This document shows positions 23,371 to 34,800 of a stretch of 64,000 bases of DNA, one piece after another; the stretch's first letter is position 1, and every line of letters starts with the position of its first letter. The DNA lies in contig JAAALK010000286.1 in assembly GCA_019279435.1 (NCBI GenBank), positions 23,083,931-23,147,930 of the forward strand. Reading direction: 5' to 3'. Made by a program: the position numbers and the translations under genes. Under the pieces are notes generated by a model. The model was not told the origin of the DNA. It ran no database searches and was given only the letters and a program-made list of their open reading frames with translations. The stretch is from Zizania palustris. Taxonomy: Eukaryota > Streptophyta > Magnoliopsida > Poales > Poaceae.

Positions 23371-24759
23371 ATCTCCCCCTTGATGAGTGCATTGTCAACA
23401 CCATTTTCAGCTCATCTCCAGAACCTGTAAAACATGTGGAAACAGAAAAACAAAGACAAAAGAAAATAGAAGAAGAAAAATAAAAGTTTTAACCCTAATG
23501 ACCAAAAGCCAAACAGAAGCAAGAAAAATGGTCATTATGGTTAACCAAAAAATAAAGCCTCAAAAACAAGTGCAAATCAAATCTCAGAATTACCAACAAG
23601 GAACTCCCCCTAAAATAAATCCCAGAGAAAGCTAAAAATATATCCAAAATTTCTCCCCCTTGTTGACAACTGGACTCATCAAGTGAGACTAAATGCACTC
23701 TAAAGAGAAATAAACACAAACTCCCCCTGAAATGTAGCTTCCCCTCAAAATATGCCATGAATGCAGATGGGGTGCAGGTGGAGTGTGAAAATCATGCTTC
23801 TTAGATATGATTGACTGCTATTACAACGTCTAATAGGTATAGCAAAAGATATACTGTCTAAGATACATGACATGATTAGTGCAATAGATGATATCTTAAG
23901 AAAGTCATTAGCACGCATTTTTCGATTTTTGCAAAACAAAAGCATCACCACATTTTCTAGTTGACAAGCAAAGTAAAACATGAGATGCAAAAGCTAACTG
24001 ATATCTACCAAGATAAGCATTGTCCAAAACAAAGTGCTTCAGCAAACTTGTCATCTTTTTAAATTTTTCAGACTTTTTCTTTATATTTTTCATTTCTGCC
24101 AGGGGTTATTTGCATGTCAAACCTTATGCTAACCGACCAAGTCAAGCCTAGGCCAGAACTGGACCATCAGAAGCTTAAGACATTGGTCTTGGCATACATT
24201 ACATCGTCCTAGTTCATACCAAAGTGCTATGGTAAGCAGTCCAGAACAATATAATGCGACAAAGCAAACCCACCTGGATCTTTTCTGATAATCATAAAAA
24301 TGCATAAATTTTTATTTTTCTGAATTTTTTATCATTTTTATAGCACAATTTTCATATTTAAAGCATATGGATGTCCAAGTTGCGTATCTGCATCTAAGTA
24401 AGGATCTAGCTACAAGGCATGTAAAAGATAGCGAAAGCATTCATCCTACACATGCTAGTTACTAGAAGCAATGGTGATCATTTTTCAATTTTAAAACATA
24501 AAAGCCATGCATATGACAAATATCAGATATATCATGTGAACTGAAACAAAACATGATCATCGACAAGTAATCAAAAACATATACTAGCTAGAGAAAGTAA
24601 AGCAGATTAATCATATAACAGAAGCAAGCTCAAAATGTGATTGATGATTATGCATGATATGAATGCACACAAAAAGACTTAATAAAAAAAGTAAAACTGA
24701 TACCAATGAAAAGCTGACTCAAAATATCCTAAAAAAGATACACAACTCCCAAAACACGA
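23371..24759 (-). mobile_element. Element A polypurine tract and 3' non-coding region
   Basis: 23371-23384 reads CATCAAGGGGGAGAT-like on the minus strand, the polypurine tract next to the 3' LTR. The rest has no gene. Blocks such as AATAACCCCTGGCA and GATCCAGGTGGGTTTG (minus strand, about 24100-24290) match element B at about 44240-44420, so this region is conserved while pol is gone. Confidence 0.75.
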
Positions 24760-27507
24760 TCAATAATCATGAGTGGGACCAAACGGTCCAATGCCGGGTT
24801 TAGTAAAAGTGTTGAACCAGTGTCGAGCCATCTGCGCGTATGTAGGAAAGCAGAAGGAATCATATGAGTTTGGACTGAAGCGCAGATCAAAGCGCAGTCC
24901 TCTGTTCTTCCTAAAATCACGGTCACGAGGTCCAAAACCGTATCCACAATGATCTAGAACTCTGCCGGAACAGAAACCACCCTCCGAAGCACGATCATAA
25001 AAACTGTCTCCTCTACCACCACCTACACGACGTGGCCTGGCCTCTAGCCTCTCTCTACATTGAGGAACTCTCTGTCTAACACCCTGCTGGTAGAACTGCT
25101 CCTGCCCACCTCGAGCTCTCTCTGCTCGCTCAACCCGCTTCCTCCTGAAGCAAAACTCCTCTAGATGCCCGTCTCTCTGGCAGAACTCATAGTGATAGGT
25201 AGGCTTCTTGGGATGTAGTTGAGACTTGGGATTCTTAGGCTTGGTGGTGTTTGGTGTATCATCTTTGGTGTGAGAGGGTCCAGGTAAAGAATCAAGAGAA
25301 GTGTGAAGAGTTTTAGGCTTAGGAACCCAGATCTGCTTCTTAGGTGGAGCTTTAGGTTGTTCTTGGATCACTCCATCCTTGGGCTGACTATCCTTAAAGG
25401 ACTCAGTGGAGTGAGTCTTGGGATATCTCTGTTCGGGAGTCATCTTACTCCACTCCACTGCACGGCTAATGGCGCTCTCAAAATCAGCCTTGGTATATGT
25501 GTAACCTACCCCAAAACCATCCTGTCTCTTGAACTGCTGGATCATCATGCCGAGTTGTGGCTCTTTAGCACTGATCCAACTCAGGATTGAACGGAGGTAA
25601 AAGTTTTCGTTCTGAACATCAGCTAGCTCCTCTCTCAAAGAAGCTAACACCTCCACCTGACACAAGCAGATCTCACACTCTTTATTAACCTTGACAGACT
25701 TCTCAACTTTTAGCTTGATCAATTCCATTCTAATGAACAAGCAGTTCTCACAAACAATGGGTGGAACTAACAAAGTCTCAAGCTCTAGCTTAGTCTGCTC
25801 CAACTCAGCTCTCACTCCAGCTAACTCGCTCAACTGCTCATCACTCTTGGCTCTCAGCTCGACTATACTAGCTAAATGAGATGGGCAGTCTACACAAGGT
25901 GCGACGACAGTGGCATGAGCATCTTTTAGCTCCTGCTGAGCGCTCTCAAGCTCAGTGGCCAAAGCGTCTCTCTCATCTACTCTCTCTGTGTACCTGGACT
26001 TGAGAGTCGTCAGGTCACACAACAGCACCTCACAGTTAAGGCACTCACCACTATCACCCAAGCAAGGGGAAGAAGACAGACTCTCAATCTTGCCATTTGC
26101 TGTGGCAAGCTCACTCTCAAGCTCATCTATCCTCTTCTTATCCCCTCTAAGCAGTTTCTCCCTATACTTCAACTCCTGACTATTCTGTTCTAGTAAATTA
26201 ACAACTTCTTGTTCATTGGATGATACCTTCTCATCGTCGTCGGAGTCGGAGTCATCGAAGGAGTCCTTCTCTTTCTTCTCCCCAAGAGCCATTGAGCAGA
26301 AGCTCTTGTGGGGTCTTCGGCTGTGACGTGAGCGACTCTTCAGCTTGTCCCCGAAGCCCATGAAACAGAGGCCCGCCGGATTATCCCTGTCCTTCCCCTT
26401 CCTGATCATGATATCTTCATCACTTGAACTTGAACACGATGAGGAAGACGAGGATCTCTTGGAGTATCTTTTCTCCATCTTGGCAAAGAAGGTCTCGTCT
26501 CGCTTCTTGTTCTCACGCCTGTAATCTTTCAAAGCCTTTAGAAAGAACCTTGTCTTGGGCTTGCCCTTCGTGGAGTTGTCGTACTTACCAGAGTTGTAGG
26601 AGTTGTCGCTAGTTCCCTTCTTGTAATTCTTCTTCTTGGGACAGTCGGCGATAAAATGACCTGGGTCACCACACTCAAAGCATCCGGATTTTATGTCGTG
26701 TCTCTTAAACATTCGCTTATCATAAACACGTCGCACTCGGTTGTTAAACAAGCACAGATCATCATCTCCTAGAGTATCAAGTTGTTCCTCGGAAATAGAC
26801 ATCAAGGAAAATGCAGTACAACTCATGACATTAGGATCAGTAGATGGTGTCGCAAGCGCTAGAGTCTTTGATCCAGAACCAGTAAGATTTGATCTCAACT
26901 GGATATCGACCTCTGAGGCCTTGACCTTACTAAAAAGCTCTGCGATGGTCAAGGTATCATAAGATGTGCTCTCAACAATAGAAGAGACCTTGATCTCCCA
27001 GATCTTAGGGTCCAAGGTATGAAATACCTTAAGCGCCTGTTCATGATCTGAGACCAGCTGATCACCATCGGCCTTGTTAACGCGTAGCTTGTTAATGATC
27101 GATTGAAAGTGACCAAACAAAACCTCAACAGTCTCACCCGGCTTCTGTGAGAAATTTTCATACTCACGCCGGTAGGTCTGATATAGTCTAGCCTTGACCT
27201 GAGCTGTCCCCTCATGGTGTGCCTGCAGGGTAGCCTAGATCTCTCTAGCAGTGGTGAGATGGCTAACACGCTCGAACTCACTAGGACCTAGACAAGAAAA
27301 TAAAATGTTCACCGCCTTACTATTATTTTGATGCTGGGTAATTACATTTTCAGCAGTATCTGCAGCAATAGTCGTAATGGTGAAACTAGGATGAACACAA
27401 ATCTTCCATATGTCTGAGCTCTAGCTCATAAGGTATGCTCGCATGCGAGTCTTCTAATAAGTGTAGCCAAAAGCTTCTAGGGATGGGATTTTACCGGGAG
27501 ACGTCAT
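24760..27507 (-). pseudogene. Element A gag, three stops in the N-terminal part
   Basis: The frame starts at the ATG at 27507 and ends at the TGA at 24760-24762. The first 129 codons hold three TAG stops; from 27120 on, 786 codons are open. Order: helical gag core; CCHC zinc knuckle C-F-E-C-G-D-P-G-H-F-I-A-D-C; K/S-rich acidic stretch; about 300-residue coiled coil with C-x-x-C pairs; P/K-rich linker; a second knuckle-like motif E-F-C-Q-R-D-G-H-L-E-E-F-C whose first cysteine is a tyrosine; R/G-rich tail. Element B has the same order with an intact second knuckle. Two of the stops stand where B has tryptophan. The protein would be a capsid-type RNA-binding protein. Confidence 0.85.
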
Positions 27508-27559
27508 GGTCACTACCTAGGTTTTAGAATCGATTAAGATATTAGAAAAACCTAACCTC

Positions 27560-27571
27560 GCTCTGATACCA
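27560..27571 (-). promoter_or_regulatory. Element A primer-binding site
   Basis: The minus strand reads TGGTATCAGAGC two bases inside the 5' LTR edge at 27574. It is complementary to initiator tRNA-Met. Confidence 0.85.
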
Positions 27572-27573
27572 CT

Positions 27574-29090
27574 TGTAGGACCAAAAGTAGCGACCAGAGG
27601 GGGGTGAATGGGCGCCTAAAAATTTCTTGCTAAACTATACCGAAATCCCAACACCCAACCAATTTAACCGGACAAACAATATTAGTAAAGTAAGTTACTG
27701 GTACTATAGTTGCCGAGCCTAAAAATGAGCGGTGTTCTAATTAAAATGATATTAAAGCTAAACTAAAAATATTCAGATGAAATTCGAGATATTAATATTT
27801 CAGTCTAGAAATAAGGACTAATTAGATTAAAAAAATGGATTAATAAAAATTAATTCAGGATTAAGCCGAAAATATTGCAGGTAAAAACTAGTATCAAAAT
27901 ATAACTACTACAAATAAATTTTTCTTTTCTTTTTGTATAAGCAGATTAAATTAACACGAAATTGCTAAACAAATTTTTCGCTAATTAATTAATGGATGAT
28001 TATCTCTAAAACTGATCTACTAAAAAATAGGAGATTAGAAATTACCTTTGTCATCGTTCAAGTCGTCGTGGCTGCGTGCGAAAGTCCGGCCGGCGCCGTG
28101 ATGTCCCGTGTTGCACGCCTGGTCTTCTCTCCTGATGCTGCTGCGTCACAGCGGCAAAGAAATATGTTCCGCACTGGAATCTGCAGGCTGCCGTAAAAAA
28201 ATAAAACCAACTTCTGTTGTCTCGGTAGCCGTGCACGTGAATCAAAGCACAAACGTCAGGAAAAACAAGGAACTGCAGCGTGCAACGCCTCGTGCGGCCC
28301 GCCTAATCTCTGGAGCCAAAACGCTGCTCATGCACGTTCTAGAAGCTCCTGCCGTGAGAGCTTGGCCTTCCGCCTGACCCCCGCCAAAAAGCTGCACGCC
28401 GCCAAGAAAAAAACACCACGCCGCTGCTTCCCAAAAGGCTGGCCGACCGAAAAATTTTCATGAAAGGCGAGATTTTTTCCGGTGGAAAACGAGAGCGATT
28501 GGACTGTAGTAGATTGATCTATTAAAAACAGTCGACTATCCCCAAAGGGATAGGGGCCTATTTATAGGCAAATCCTAATACATGAAAAGACTACTTTACC
28601 CTCGGGTAAAATAAACTAACTCTAAAATAAATTCTGAAAATTACTAAAATATTCTTAGAAAAAACAACTGACTCGAATAAAAATATTCTGAACTTAAAAA
28701 CTAAATATTAATATCCTAAAAACGAATTAAACATAGATCGTCAGTTTTACGCCGAAACTGACAAAGCGTCCACCGTCTTCGCACCGGGTACCCGGATTGG
28801 GCCGACCCGACCCCGCAGCTTCCTCAGCCCGGCAATCGCTCGCCACCCGTGTACCTGAGTCAAACCCAGTAAACAGACCGGTGGATCCTCTACCGCTCCT
28901 AGCCATGTACCCGGATTGGGCCAGCCCGACTCCGCGGCTCCTCTGCCCGGCCGTCGCTCACTGCCCGTGTACCTGAGTCACATGCGCCTCAAACTCGGCA
29001 GGTCTTCATCTCTCCCTTCCATTGACTTCCGTTGACAATCACTCATCACATCTGGAATATCAAAACCATAATCTTCAACATGGTTTCTCA
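27574..29090 (-). repeat. Element A 5' LTR
   Basis: The partner of 21855-23370, with the same ends (TGTAGGACC...GGTTTCTCA in plus orientation) and only scattered substitutions. The TATA box matches that at 22838-22848 and lies near 28557-28567. Confidence 0.92.
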
Positions 29091-29221
29091 GTCTCCCCCA
29101 CTTCTCGACTAGCCCGAGCTAGAGGCTCTAGCAGAGGCTGAAGCCCTGTCCTCCTTTCGAGAAAAGGGGCTAGAAGGGAGAGCCTTGTTAATGCACTCCG
29201 GTCGTCATCTGTGGGAGAAGG

Positions 29222-30130
29222 TCAGGAACGAAGAGAAGTATCCTCTGAAGCTTCTATCACCTGGCCTTCATCAATTGACTCAGATGGAGTCAACCCCACT
29301 GCAGGAGCAGGCATCAGCCAAGATTTACCTTTGTCCTTTCCAGAAGCCGTCACCTGCTTCAGAGTCGTCTCTTGTGCTGGAGTTGACTCCTGCATCGAAG
29401 CCATCTCCCATGCTGGAGTTGTCTCCTGCGCCGAAGCTGTCAACGACGCCGAAGCTGTCTCAATTTCCAGGACCACCTCCTTAGCCGGAGCCACCTCCAC
29501 CGGAGCTAATTCTATAAACTCAAAGGTATATATTATTATTTAAATGTTGTAGGTAAAATAAAGTGAAACAATATTTGTTTGGTAAAGATGTACCTCCACC
29601 TTCTTATTGTCGAATGAGCACAGGACTGCTCGGATGCTCGAACATCCGAGTAAAGTCTTCATCAGACTCCGGAGATTGAACCGAACCAGTAGCTGCTAGA
29701 GTTTCCTCGGCTACAGCTACCACCACTTCGTCTAGAGCTGGGGCCTCCATTTCTAGGGTCTGAACCCTTTTGGCCTCAACTCTGCCTTGGTCACAAGCCG
29801 GGACATCCGTCCGGTGCGATGGAGCAACTTCAACATCCACCTGCCTAGGTTCACTCCCCTCTTCGTTTGGAGCCACCTCCGCGCTATCTCGAACGAAGGT
29901 ATCGGTTTCCATCCGAGACCCTTCTTTGTCACCCCCCGCAAGCAGGGCTTCGAACTCCTCCGCCATCTGCACATCCACATCATCTTCTTCTTCAGACTAC
30001 TCCGGCGATGAAATAGGACACTTCGAAGGGATACGAGCCTTCGACTTGCGGGTTACCTTCTTCATTGGTGTCTTTACTGGGCTGGAAGTCCTGGCCTCGG
30101 CTTTCCTCTTCCTCGGCACCATATCTATCG
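29222..30130 (-). pseudogene. Element C antisense gene, middle part
   Basis: An antisense frame starts at an ATG near 30121 with a K/R/P-rich basic stretch, then an acidic D/E stretch (around 29980), then a low-complexity E/V/A/P-rich region down to about 29605. A further open piece, 29222-29500, is rich in the repeated words ETTPA and AQETT. One stop lies near 30000. It belongs to the same broken antisense gene as 30570-31194 and 20836-21774. No enzyme domain is seen. Confidence 0.45.
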
Positions 30131-30569
30131 TGAACTAGTCAAGAAGGGTTGGGGTCTCGACTTCGAGTATGCTCCATACTCGGTTAAATCACTCTAAGTT
30201 CCCGACCAGCTTCACCCTCCGCTCTTTCTCCATGAGCGTAGGGGCTCTGAGAACTTTCTCTACAGCTCGGACAATTTGCTCCGGAGTCCAAGTCATCCAC
30301 GGAGCTGAAAGATAAGATATCATCTGATTAATTAAATGAAATTAAATCAATATATTTGTATGAAACATCTTGATACAGGATATGCAGGAAGCCTATGTAG
30401 TGAATTCCTCCGCTAAGTCGCGCATACTCATGTGTCGACTCACGGAGTACAGGAACCAAAGACGTACCTAAAGTTGGCTTGGATCAGGGCTGATTTCCGC
30501 CTTCCTCCGGTACAAGATCTCCTCAAGGGGCCCTGCCAGGGTGGAGGCCATGCCCACCTCTGCATAGAA

Positions 30570-31194
30570 CTAGCGGAGGATCCATTCTGAATACCACCGG
30601 TCATTGATGGCCTTCACTAGAAATCGGTCTTGGAATTCATCCCGAAGATGGAAGTTTATGCTTTCGAAGGCCACCACCATCATCTCCCCTTCGTGTCCGG
30701 TGTATGTCTTTGGCTGACATGAAGCCTTGTGGAGAGCAGCGAAGATCTCCGCTCTCCCCGCACACCCTTCGACCCAAAAGGCCCATTCGAAGATGGCCAA
30801 GTGAGTGATGGCATTCAGAGAAAGTTGAGGAAGATTAACATGGAATAGATCCAATACCTCCATCAAGAAGTCCACAGCAAGGAGCCCGAGTCTGACTTCA
30901 AACACCATGACTTCTCCCGCTTGTGGTACCAGAATAATCTCTTTTCCGAGGATCACACTTTCACTCCAGGCCCCAGCTTCCCGGCCACAGCCTCGGCTAT
31001 CTTCTTCTTCAAACTGGTCGATGCCCCCAAGCTATATGACTAATCCGTATACTTGGTAGATTCTGGCAGGAGATCATGAGGGCCGATGGGCCGAGGGTTC
31101 TCCGAAGGCCCCGCCGCCACTGACGTCGCCGCCATGCTTGCTTTCGGGCCAATGCCGAAGCCGGCATAGGAACTTCGGAGCTAGTTTTCGCCAT
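30570..31194 (-). pseudogene. Element C antisense gene, N-terminal part (PF04195-like)
   Basis: It starts at the ATG at 31194 with an S/P/A/R-rich leader, then changes frame and meets a stop near 31050. From about 30956 to 30570 a 129-codon frame encodes a segment with V-E-V-L-x-L-F-H, L-P-Q-L-S-L-N-A and I-T-H-L-A-I-F-E-W. This resembles the 'putative gypsy type transposon' domain common in grass antisense retroelement ORFs. The antisense gene of Tat-lineage elements is known from the literature; its role is not established. Confidence 0.55.
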
Positions 31195-31679
31195 TGGAGA
31201 AAACTAGTAATATTGGAAATGGGCGCTCGGGAAGGAGAAAAGAAAGTCTACAGAGCAGTCGGTAACGTGCCTAAAAATCAGTATTCTCCTTCCTTTTATA
31301 ACCCCTGAAGTCCCTTGTGCTGCACGTTACAGAGCAACGTTTGGGTTGCTTTGTTTTGGTTTCAATGCCGTTATGACATGCAGGGCCATCACAGTGAACA
31401 CTTGACACCACCGTGAGATCGTGCGACCATTATCCCCAACGGCTCTAATTTGGGTCTAACGGCTCTGAGAACTAGCGACTAGTTTGGCTCTGAAGAAACT
31501 TCGACTCCGAAGACACTTCCTTGGACACCTTCGAACAGGTTTCGGGTCCGGAGATATATTATCCCCAAAGGTATTATTACTAATGGTTGTAAGGACTTTC
31601 ATATTTTTCCATGTTTTAGACATGAAATTATTTCTAGAGTATACTGCCCTCTTCACTGCACAAGCAATTCAAAGAGAAG

Positions 31680-31870
31680 TATTTGAGGGGCTACTGTTGG
31701 GGGAAAATATTTCATCCTCCGCATCATGACAAAGCCTCTACATCAACGCTGTAAGAAGACAAAATGAAGTTAGAATCTTTGATCTCCGAAGGTCCTAAGG
31801 CATCAAGGCTTCGCTGCATTCGGAGCCTTCTACGATAAAAGGCTCCACAAAGGCTTCGGTGAGACGAAGA
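31680..31870 (+). repeat. Element C polypurine tract and 3' LTR fragment
   Basis: TATTTGAGGGGCTAC (31680-31694) precedes the LTR start TGTTGGGGGAAAAT at 31695. The next 176 bp match the 5' LTR. At 31871 element D begins. The rest of this LTR is not found at the other edge of D. Confidence 0.8.
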
Positions 31871-34800
31871 TGTTGACACGAAAACATGCTCCCGCACTTG
31901 GGTCAGTTCGATGATCCAAAAGTGTGCAGATAGTTAAGGACAAGCCTAAGCATAACACAACACTGACGTCACGTTCTGACTACCCTTAACCGTGTTAAGG
32001 GGGGTGGAGTCGCCAGGTAATTAGATGAAACAGAAATAATCCAATTAGCCGAAAGAAATATATTAAACATAACAAATCAACAAGTCGAGCGGAGCCTGCC
32101 TGATTCGAAGTGTACAGTGCAAAGGGTATCGCCGAAGGGTACCTTCGGCGTCTGGTGCGAAGTGTCCCGCCGAAGGGTACCTTCAGCATTCGGACTGATC
32201 TGGCCGAAGACAAGCTCCGAACAGATCTTGACGCGACAATCACCTCTAAACAGCAGGGTTCGGCGTGAAGTCTCTGATACACTAAAATAACTTAGACGCA
32301 ACACGTGGGCATGACTTCATCTGACGCGGGGGCATGAGCGTGGCGAAACCTTTCGTGATGAAGCCTGTTGTGAAGCATGTTGGCGTGCGGGACTTGGTCA
32401 AACCGACAACAGCGTGACAGTCCGGCACGGGTAGTCGAAGTAGTAATCTTGTCGAGGGGTGTTCTGGCAACCTCCGAAACCAATCTCTTAGGTCCGAACA
32501 CCTCCGACAAAGTGGCTCCGAATGATGAAACCTGCAACAGAACATATATCAAGTGCCAATTCGTCCTGGGGACCGAATTCTGCTAAGTGTTGCACTAGGG
32601 GCGAAGGTAGCAATCTGTTACGCGGATTATCGGATACGTCATAGGCGAAGTAACAAGGCGATAGCAATCTATTACATAGATTAATAGATACTTCACAAGC
32701 GAAGTAATAAGGATTACCACTATTCCAAAGTGGCCGGCGGAGGGCTTCCAGGAAAACCCATGAAGATTGCAGAAAGTAAAGCTAAAATAAAGGTACGGTT
32801 CAAAGCTAGGACTTTGTGTTGATTTGTGTTGGGGGGTAATGAACCGGCCTCACCCCTATATTTATAGGGGCTAGACTTCTAATCTCTAAGCCTAATCTGA
32901 TAGGATTCGGTCTAATCTCATGTAGGGATAAAACTTAATAGAATCAGACTCATCTTTTATCTCTGATTTCCTACCCGAAGTGGGCCTTCGGCCAGGCCCG
33001 CTGAAGCCTGCTCCTCGGGCCGAAGCTTCGATGAGGTGGGCCTCCGAAGGCCTTCGGGCCAAAGGTTGCAGGCTTGCTGGAAGCTTCCGAAGCCCACAGC
33101 TCAATGGGCCTTCGGCCCTGTAGGGCTTCGGCCCAGTCCAGGACATGTATATTTTCGACCCAAATTACCAAAATTGATATTTTGATAATTGTGGGATCTA
33201 AATGGCGACTAGAGGGGGGTGAATAGGCGCCTCAACAATTTCTCGAGAATATGATGGCATGTTCAAAACACCCCAATGCACCTCTACAAAATTCTAGTTT
33301 CAAGACTGAATCAATCAGTGCAAATCAGAGCAAAAACGTGTTTCAAAATTAAGTTTAGATCAAATTGGAGTTTTAACGGTAGATCTGTATTGTCGGTATT
33401 TGAAGCTCCAAACTACAACTGCTTTTTCGGAAAATGATCAATCGACGGAAAGATGCCGATTAATGAATCTCCGATAGGTTTCAGAAAATTAGAAATACTC
33501 TCAGAAATTCAAATCAAGTTTCAGAGCTTGAATAAAAGTAATACAACTTGATTTTATATGATATCAAATGACTCCTGAAACCATCTGGACAGTGAATAGT
33601 AATTTTCAGATTCTAAAAAAGGCTCAAGCACTCATATTTCACTTAGTTCACAAAAGATCAGATCTGTACAGTTATAATCAGCAAGTAGAACATGTCAATT
33701 TATCAAAGATATGAATATAACTGTTGAGGATCCAAGCACATTCAAGTTTCACAACATTCTTGAACAATATAAGTCTAAACTGATTCTAAATAGTTCAGAA
33801 TTCAGATTTGAGAATGAAACTAGAGATCTGAAAAAAAATAGTACACAAATCTGAACATAAAGGGTTTATTCCAATATTCAGTACTATTCACTTTGAATCA
33901 ATTGCTTTGATATTCATACTTGAACCACAAATTTCTATTGAACCTTATCACATTCAGAAGTTTTAGCACACACTAAAGAACTGAAGATTCAGAAACAGAA
34001 TTGTTTCAGCACATGCAGACAATTGGATTCAACAATCAAACTATTCAGAATTAGTGAGTATAACCACAAAAGTTCAGTTCTGATCACTACTCCAGTGCAA
34101 TAAAAATATACTCTATTTTAGTGAAGTATGAGCTGTGATATTCAGGAATAGAAATGTTTCAAAACTGCACTATAGTAGTTCATCTGAAATCCAGCAAAAA
34201 CACTGATGAACAGTGCCAGATATAATGATTTTAAATAGATGAACTCAGGAAGCAATTCTGGACTTTTCAGCAAAAATAATAGCAGCTAGTTTGAAACTCA
34301 GAAAGTTGATTACAGATTTGACTGAATATTTCAGAACACACTTTCTGCAATATTAAACAGATCTCAAATCTGTCTACTCAACTCAGTAATGAACACCCAA
34401 CCAGAATTCTGAAATAAAGATGTTTTTCAGGACTTCTACAGTGTTCTTAGTTTCTAACCAAAACACAAACTGAATATCAAATCAAATCAACTCTTCCTGA
34501 TCTCAGTTAACTCAGTACAACCTTCTTCTACAAAACCAATGCAGCAAACACAATTTCAGAATATTCAAAACTGAACCAAACCTCAATTCAAATCAGAATT
34601 GTTTATAAGTTAAACATAGACCTAAAAGCAATTTCAGATAACTTGTATTTCAGATTAAAAACAGATCAAATTGGTGCAAGAAACAGTGGCAACTGAAAAA
34701 GATTCATCCGCTGAAAATAGGCTTGATTACGAGGAACAGGGATTTCGACACGGCTTCTGTAGCAATTCTGAAAACAGCCCCGATCACTGTTCCGGATCAG

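Larger units (their letters stand above)
21855..29090 (-). mobile_element. Element A: gag-only Copia-type element
   Basis: A 7.2-kb element flanked by GTCTC duplications (21850-21854 and 29091-29095). Its LTRs are 1516 and 1517 bp and nearly identical. The 4.2-kb internal region has an iMet PBS, a long gag and a 1.4-kb 3' non-coding region, but no protease, integrase, RT or RNase H. Gag and the 3' region are related to those of element B, so A looks like a pol-less relative that would depend on another element's enzymes. It interrupts the antisense gene of element C. Confidence 0.9.
17767..31870 (+). mobile_element. Element C: Tat-like Gypsy element without sense pol
   Basis: The LTR copies at 17767-18291 and 31695-31870 match closely where both exist. 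Between them, once the nested elements A and I are taken out, about 5.3 kb remain. The PBS region starts TTGGCGCTGTCTGTGGGG and the 3' LTR is preceded by a G-rich tract (TTGAGGGGCTAC), both usual for Tat-lineage grass elements. No sense protease, RT, RNase H or integrase is present. The only long coding traces are antisense. The 3' LTR is cut after 176 bp by element D. The first base pair of the 5' LTR is TA instead of TG, a C-to-T type change. Confidence 0.7.
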
